Source: Betaproteobacteria bacterium (lineage in GTDB: Bacteria; Pseudomonadota; Gammaproteobacteria; Burkholderiales; SG8-39). From it: a stretch of DNA of 20,294 nucleotides. The position numbers and the translations under genes are program-made. The notes under the pieces are model-generated. The model did no database searches and had not been told where the DNA came from. It saw nothing but the letters and a program-made list of their open reading frames with translations. Below are positions 13,917 through 20,294 of the stretch, in pieces (position 1 is the stretch's first letter; the number at the start of each line of letters is the position of its first letter). Location: NCBI GenBank assembly GCA_009693345.1, contig SHXL01000021.1, positions 1 through 20,294 on the forward strand, read 5' to 3'.

Positions 13917-15884
13917 ATGAAGCTCGATTCGCTCCCCGACCGTCTGCGGCCGGCGCTTGCCGCCGCTGCCGTATTGGTAGCCACCAGCACTCTTACCCGG
14001 ATGGCGCTCGCCTTGCGTCCGGAAGCGGCCGGGGTCGACCTTGCAGACCTGGCCCGGGCTTTTGCCTTCGGGCTGGCCTTCGATGCGGTTGCTGCTGTTT
14101 ACGCACTCACGCCCCTCGTCCTCTGGCTTGCGCTCGCTCCGGACCACGTGGCGCGCACGTGGATTTACCGCGCGGCAAGCATCGCCTGGTTCGCGGTTGC
14201 GTGCTATGTCTTTTTCTTCACCGCCGTCGCCGAATGGCTGTTCTGGGATGAATTCGGCGCGCGCTTCAACTTCATCGCGGTCGACTACCTGCTCTACACG
14301 CACGAGGTCATCGGCAATATCTGGGAGTCCTATCCGACCGGCAAGCTCCTGATTGCGCTAGGGCTGGCCGCCGCCGCGGTGACGGCATTGCTCGCGCGGC
14401 GCATCTGGCGCTGGTCGGCGGCGCCGGCGGGCTGGCGCTTCGGCCTTGGCGCCGCGGCGGTGCACGCCGCGCTGGTCGCGGTATTCGCCCTTTTCGTGAA
14501 CAGCGACCAGAAGAATCGCTCGGACCAGGACGCGACCAACGAGCTTGCCGGCAACGGCATCTACGAGTTCTTCGCCGCAGTGCGCCGCAACGAACTGAGC
14601 TTCGAGCGCTATTACGCCACGCTGCCGATCGCCGACGCATTGGCCACGGTGCGCGGCGCCTTCGCCGGTACAGCCTGGATCAATCCCGAGGGCGGCGGCG
14701 TCGAGCGCCTCGAGCCGGGCAAGGGCGCGGAACGCAAGCTGAACGTTGTGCTGGTGAGCATCGAGAGCCTCGGGGCCGAGTTCCTCGGCGCCTACGGCGA
14801 CCCGCGCGGCCTGACGCCCAATCTCGACCGCCTCTCGAAGGAGAGCCTCTGGTTCTCCAGGGTCTACGCCACCGGCAACCGCACCGTGCGCGGCCTGGAA
14901 GCGCTTTCGCTGTCGTTGCCGCCGACGCCCGGCCAGTCGATCGTGCGCCGGCCCGGCAACGAAAATCTCTTTTCGCTGGGCAGCGTGTTCGAGGACAAGG
15001 GCTACGGCGCGATCTTCGCCTACGGCGGCTACGGCTATTTCGACAACATGAACGACTACTTTTCAGCGAACCACCTCCGAGCCGTCGACCGCCGCAACAT
15101 CCCGGCGGCGCGCATCGAGTTCGAGAACGTGTGGGGCGTTGCCGACGAGCACCTGTACGACCAGGCCATCGAAGAGATCGACCGCGAAAAGGCGGCGCAC
15201 GGCGGGCGCCCGGTGTTCGTCCACGTCATGACCACCAGCAATCACCGGCCCTACACCTACCCCCCCGGGCGCATCGACATTCCTTCGGGCAAGGGCCGGG
15301 AGGGCGCAGTCAAGTACACCGACTATGCCGTCGGCCACCTCATCGCCCAGGCGCGCAAGCGGCCGTGGTTCAACGATACGATTTTCGTGATCACGGCGGA
15401 TCACGGCGCCAGCGCGCGCGGCACGGCGCAGATTCCAGTGGACAGGTACCTGATCCCGGTGTTCGTCTACGCACCGGCGCACGTCGCGCCGCGGCGCATC
15501 GACCGGCTGATGTCGCAGATCGACATCCCGCCGACGCTGCTGGGGCTGCTCGATTTCCGTTACTACACCAAGTTCCTCGGCCGCGACATCCTTCGCTCGG
15601 CGCCGGAGACCGACCGCGCCTTCGTCGGCAATTTCCAGACGCTGGCCATGATGAAGGACGACCGGATCGTGGTGCTGCAGCCCAAACGCAAGGTTGACAC
15701 CTACCGGCTGCAAGATGGCCGGACCTACCTCCCGCTACCCGCCGAAGCGGCGCTCACCCGGGAAGCAATTGCCTTCTACCAGGTCGCCTCGCACGTATTC
15801 CGCAACGGTCTGTTCCTCCACGAAAAGCAGATCGGGCCGGAAAAACGCGCGCCATTGCGGGAGCGCGAAAAAGCTTCGCCATAA
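13917..15884 (+). CDS. LTA synthase/sulfatase-family inner-membrane transferase
   Basis: A 655-residue enzyme with an N-terminal membrane block (hydrophobic segments about 12-33, 46-75, 86-108, 143-160 and 174-194) and a periplasmic alkaline-phosphatase-fold domain from about residue 274. Key residues: VLVSIESLGAEFLGAYG with metal-binding Glu283, the nucleophile Thr323 in ATGNRTVRGLEA, TSNHRPY (His443) and ITADHGA with Asp495-His496. The family includes Gram-positive LTA synthase, OpgB (phosphoglycerol transfer to periplasmic glucans) and related phospholipid-headgroup transferases, so transfer of phosphoglycerol or a similar group to an envelope glycan or lipid is likely; the acceptor is unknown. 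True sulfatase activity is unlikely because Thr replaces the modified Cys/Ser. ATG 13917 is followed directly by the expected N-terminus; the Shine-Dalgarno is poor. Confidence 0.88.
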   Translation: MKLDSLPDRLRPALAAAAVLVATSTLTRMALALRPEAAGVDLADLARAFAFGLAFDAVAAVYALTPLVLWLALAPDHVARTWIYRAASIAWFAVACYVFFFTAVAEWLFWDEFGARFNFIAVDYLLYTHEVIGNIWESYPTGKLLIALGLAAAAVTALLARRIWRWSAAPAGWRFGLGAAAVHAALVAVFALFVNSDQKNRSDQDATNELAGNGIYEFFAAVRRNELSFERYYATLPIADALATVRGAFAGTAWINPEGGGVERLEPGKGAERKLNVVLVSIESLGAEFLGAYGDPRGLTPNLDRLSKESLWFSRVYATGNRTVRGLEALSLSLPPTPGQSIVRRPGNENLFSLGSVFEDKGYGAIFAYGGYGYFDNMNDYFSANHLRAVDRRNIPAARIEFENVWGVADEHLYDQAIEEIDREKAAHGGRPVFVHVMTTSNHRPYTYPPGRIDIPSGKGREGAVKYTDYAVGHLIAQARKRPWFNDTIFVITADHGASARGTAQIPVDRYLIPVFVYAPAHVAPRRIDRLMSQIDIPPTLLGLLDFRYYTKFLGRDILRSAPETDRAFVGNFQTLAMMKDDRIVVLQPKRKVDTYRLQDGRTYLPLPAEAALTREAIAFYQVASHVFRNGLFLHEKQIGPEKRAPLREREKASP

Positions 15885-15903
15885 GGCATATTGCAGCGCA
15901 ACA

Positions 15904-15932
15904 TTGCTCTAGCCGAGTCGCTTGGCTACGAT
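15904..15932 (+). promoter_or_regulatory. Weak candidate promoter upstream of coxS
   Basis: TTGCTC (15904-15909), a 17-base spacer and TACGAT (15927-15932) lie in the 94-bp gap between the sulfatase-type gene and coxS. Just upstream is a short dyad TTGC-AGC-GCAA (15891-15901), a possible regulator site. Matches to consensus are partial (3/6 and 4/6), so this is only a candidate. Confidence 0.25.
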
Positions 15933-15978
15933 GCGTGTCCCCCGGAATTGCAATTCGACGAACTCCCCAGGAGGCAGC

Positions 15979-16458
15979 ATGGCGGTCAAGGTTTCCCTCA
16001 AGGTCAATGGCAAATCCGTTTCCGCGGAAGTCGAGGAGCGCACGCTCCTCGTCACGCTGATCCGCGAGCAGTTGCGGCTTACCGGCACCCACGTCGGTTG
16101 CGACACCGCGCAGTGCGGCGCCTGCACCGTGAGCATGAACGGCATGGCGGTGAAATCCTGCTCGATGCTGGCGATGCAGGCCGAAGGCGCCGATGTCATG
16201 ACCATCGAAGGCGTGGCCAAGCCCGACGGCACGCTGCACCCGATGCAGGCGGCGTTCAAGGAACATCACGGCCTGCAGTGCGGCTTCTGCACCCCGGGCA
16301 TGGTGATGAACGCGATCGATTTCGCGAAACACCATCCGAATCCGTCCGAGCAGGAAATCCGCGAGGCGCTAGAAGGCAATCTGTGCCGCTGCACGGGCTA
16401 CCACAACATCGTCAAGGCCATTGGCGCGGGCGCCAGGGCCATGGCTGCGAGCAAGTAA
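15979..16458 (+). CDS. coxS: Form II CoxS-like [2Fe-2S] small subunit of a molybdenum hydroxylase
   Basis: A 159-residue iron-sulfur subunit carrying electrons from the Mo site to FAD. The plant-ferredoxin-like cluster uses Cys41, 46, 49 (GCDTAQCGAC) and 61; the second cluster in the helical domain uses Cys101 and 104 (QCGFCTPGM) and 136 and 138 (NLCRCTGYHNIV). All eight ligands are present. ATG 15979 is preferred because AGGAGG (15969-15974) sits four bases before it; the in-frame upstream ATGs at 15922 and 15931 lack a ribosome site and add non-conserved residues. It is the first gene of coxS-coxL-coxM; a GGAGG five bases before coxL follows. Export is not expected: no signal peptide is visible. 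Confidence 0.95.
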   Translation: MAVKVSLKVNGKSVSAEVEERTLLVTLIREQLRLTGTHVGCDTAQCGACTVSMNGMAVKSCSMLAMQAEGADVMTIEGVAKPDGTLHPMQAAFKEHHGLQCGFCTPGMVMNAIDFAKHHPNPSEQEIREALEGNLCRCTGYHNIVKAIGAGARAMAASK

Positions 16459-16470
16459 CCGGAGGCCTTC

Positions 16471-18825
<2,355 letters not shown>

Positions 18826-18847
18826 CCAGAGAATCAAGGAGACCAAC

Positions 18848-19639
18848 ATGCACGCATTCAAATACCACCGTCCCTCCAGCGTGAACGACGCCGCGGCGCT
18901 CATGAAAGGCGAAGCCAAGCTGCTCGCCGGCGGCCAGACGCTCGTCCAGACGATGAAGCTGCGCCTCGCCTCGCCCTCGGACATCATCGACCTCGGCACC
19001 ATCAAGGACCTCGCCGGCATCAAGTCCGACGGCAAGACCGTGACCATCGGCGCGATGGCCCGCCACGCCGACGTCGCGCATTCGGTCGACGTGAAGAAAG
19101 CGATTCCCGCGCTCGCCGCGCTTGCCGCCATGATCGGCGACCGCCAGGTGCGCGCCATGGGTACCTGCGGCGGATCGATCGCCAACAACGACCCGGCGGC
19201 GGACTACCCGGCGGCAGTGCTCGCGCTGAACGCCACCATCACCACCAACAAGGGCAAGCACGAGGCCGACAAGTTCTTCAAGGGCATGTTCGAAACCGCG
19301 CTGAAGCCCGGCGAGATCATCACCGCAGTTTCCTTCCAGGCGCCGAAGCGCGCTGCCTACCTGAAATTCAAGAACCAGGCCTCGCGCTTCGCCATCGTCG
19401 GCGTCTTCGTCGCCGACTTCGGCGGTACGGTGCGCGTCGCGGTGACCGGCGCTGGCCCTTCGGTCTTCCGCCAGGCCGACATGGAAAAAGCGCTTGCCGC
19501 GAAATTCGCGCCCGAGTCGGTGGCGAACATCAAGGTCAAGCAGGACGGCCTCAACAGCGACATGCACGCCAGCGCCGAGTACCGCGCGCACCTGGTGACG
19601 GTGATGGCCAGGCGTGCCGTGGAAGCCGCACTGAAGTAA
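18848..19639 (+). CDS. coxM: Form II CoxM-like FAD-binding medium subunit
   Basis: A 263-residue FAD subunit completing the S-L-M enzyme. The FAD pyrophosphate loops are AGGQTL (27-32) and TCGGSIANNDPAADYP (106-121); KFKNQASRFAIVGVFV (173-188) opens the C-terminal domain. It transfers electrons from the iron-sulfur clusters to an external acceptor not identifiable here. AAGGAGA lies just upstream and the ATG is 22 bases after the coxL stop, so the three genes form one operon. It is Lys-richer than expected for this GC content but has no strong AT islet. A strong terminator follows 28 bases after the stop. Confidence 0.94.
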   Translation: MHAFKYHRPSSVNDAAALMKGEAKLLAGGQTLVQTMKLRLASPSDIIDLGTIKDLAGIKSDGKTVTIGAMARHADVAHSVDVKKAIPALAALAAMIGDRQVRAMGTCGGSIANNDPAADYPAAVLALNATITTNKGKHEADKFFKGMFETALKPGEIITAVSFQAPKRAAYLKFKNQASRFAIVGVFVADFGGTVRVAVTGAGPSVFRQADMEKALAAKFAPESVANIKVKQDGLNSDMHASAEYRAHLVTVMARRAVEAALK

Positions 19640-19667
19640 CGATCTCCGAGGGGGATGAGGGAAGGCG

Positions 19668-19720
19668 GCCCGTCTAGGGCCTGGGGGTTACGGCTCCCAT
19701 ACCCTAGGCGGGCTTTTTTT
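19668..19720 (+). terminator. Strong intrinsic terminator after coxM
   Basis: A 12-bp stem (19668-19679 with 19702-19713, one G-T pair) encloses a 22-base loop that can form a small inner TGGG/CCCA stem, followed by T7 (19714-19720). It ends the coxSLM transcript. On the opposite strand no T tract follows, so it does not serve the convergent substrate-binding-protein gene. Confidence 0.88.
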
Positions 19721-19722
19721 GC

Positions 19723-20294
19723 CTACTCGATCACCCGGTTGGCGCGCAGCAGCAGCGTTTGCGGTATTTTCAAGCCAAGCCCGCGCGCGGCCTTGAGATT
19801 GACGATGAACTCGAATGTTGACGCCCTTTCGAAAGGCAATTCCGAAGGCGTTGCACCGTTCAATAGGCGATGCACAAAATCTGCGGCGCGCGCGAACAAC
19901 GCGTCGAAATCTGTTGCGAAGGACATGAGCCCGCCCGCCTCCGGGAACTCGCGGCGTGGGCAGATCGTCGGAATGCGGTGGCGCGCCGCGGCGTCGACAA
20001 TCTGCTGCCGGTGGCCCAGCAGGCCCGCGGGGCTGCCCACGATCAGCCCCTCGATTCGTGCCCGCGCCATTTCGCTAAAGGCGCTCTCTATGGCGCTCCG
20101 ATTGGCGTCGGACAGCATTATTCGCACGGACAGCCCGACCCGCTTTCCCAGCGCGTGCAGTTCCTCGAATACCTTCAGCGCGGCCGGGTTGGCGGTGATC
20201 GAGAGAAAGGCGAGCAACTTCGCTTTGGGTGCTTTCTCATGCAGCAGTTCGATCCACTTTCCGGCGATTTCGGCCTGAATCGGCGATACGCCCG
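19723..20294 (-). CDS. ABC transporter substrate-binding protein (ABC_sub_bind type), 5' part beyond the window
   Basis: C-terminal ~190 residues of a periplasmic substrate-binding protein of the ABC_sub_bind family. The frame stays open to the window edge (GVSPIQAEIAGKWIELLHEK before KLLAFLSITANP), so the TTG at 20217 is not the start. Recognisable are EGLIVGSPAGLLGHRQQIVD, RHRIPTICPRREFPEAGGL and the C-terminal ELPFERASTFEFIVNLKAAR followed by LGLKIPQTLLLRANRVIE, typical of this family in alpha- and betaproteobacteria. Ligands are mostly unknown, some aromatic or amino-acid-like. It converges on coxM and is probably unrelated to it functionally. No permease or ATPase gene is visible within the window. 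Confidence 0.87.
   Translation of the reverse strand, partial: GVSPIQAEIAGKWIELLHEKAPKAKLLAFLSITANPAALKVFEELHALGKRVGLSVRIMLSDANRSAIESAFSEMARARIEGLIVGSPAGLLGHRQQIVDAAARHRIPTICPRREFPEAGGLMSFATDFDALFARAADFVHRLLNGATPSELPFERASTFEFIVNLKAARGLGLKIPQTLLLRANRVIE

Noticed and set aside
13728..14303. 191-codon minus-strand frame across the divergent promoter region
   Set aside because: It covers the intergenic region and the start of the sulfatase-type gene in antisense, has no motif and would abolish the regulatory region.
15922..15978. Upstream start for coxS at ATG 15922
   Set aside because: No ribosome site, and the extra residues do not look like this family; AGGAGG sits correctly for ATG 15979.

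Overview
The window (GC roughly 65% by eye) looks like a betaproteobacterial chromosome segment. It has an OxyR of proteobacterial type, a long HrpA helicase, a glyA-nrdR-ribD-ribE series, a TctD/TctE-like two-component system, an ABC_sub_bind-type periplasmic protein and a form II coxSLM-type molybdenum hydroxylase. I see no phage, transposon, CRISPR, tRNA or rRNA. Genes are packed tightly; the largest gene-free gap is about 180 bp.

Left part (1-6341): the 3' part of oxyR (+) converges on a CysZ/EI24-like membrane protein gene (-), which is coupled by an ATGA overlap to hrpA (-). Divergent from hrpA is a TPMT-like methyltransferase gene (+). It overlaps a short twin-arginine leader ORF that ends at TAG directly in front of a zinc nucleoside deaminase in the same frame, so the gene for an exported deaminase appears split by a stop codon.

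Middle (6344-13735, all - strand): read from right to left, nine genes run with overlaps or gaps of at most 16 bp. They are a response regulator (frameshifted between its receiver and DNA-binding domains), a sensor kinase, xdhC, mocA, a small FHA protein, glyA, nrdR, ribD and ribE. This joins sensing, molybdenum-cofactor maturation, one-carbon metabolism, ribonucleotide reductase control and flavin synthesis.

Right part: a 181-bp divergent region carries four CTTGC-type direct repeats spaced 14, 22 and 11 bp and a GC-rich hairpin in the two-component leader. Beyond it come an LTA-synthase/sulfatase-type membrane enzyme (+) and then coxS-coxL-coxM (+), whose active-site loop AYRGAGR and S-L-M order mark it as form II rather than true CO dehydrogenase. 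A strong intrinsic terminator follows. The window ends inside an ABC substrate-binding protein gene (-).

Functional logic (inference): XdhC and MocA would mature and insert the Mo-MCD cofactor into CoxL, and ribD/ribE supply the flavin used by CoxM. A window-wide oddity is a set of AT-rich, rare-codon islets inside otherwise GC-rich conserved genes, three of which contain A7-T tracts in three different reading frames.
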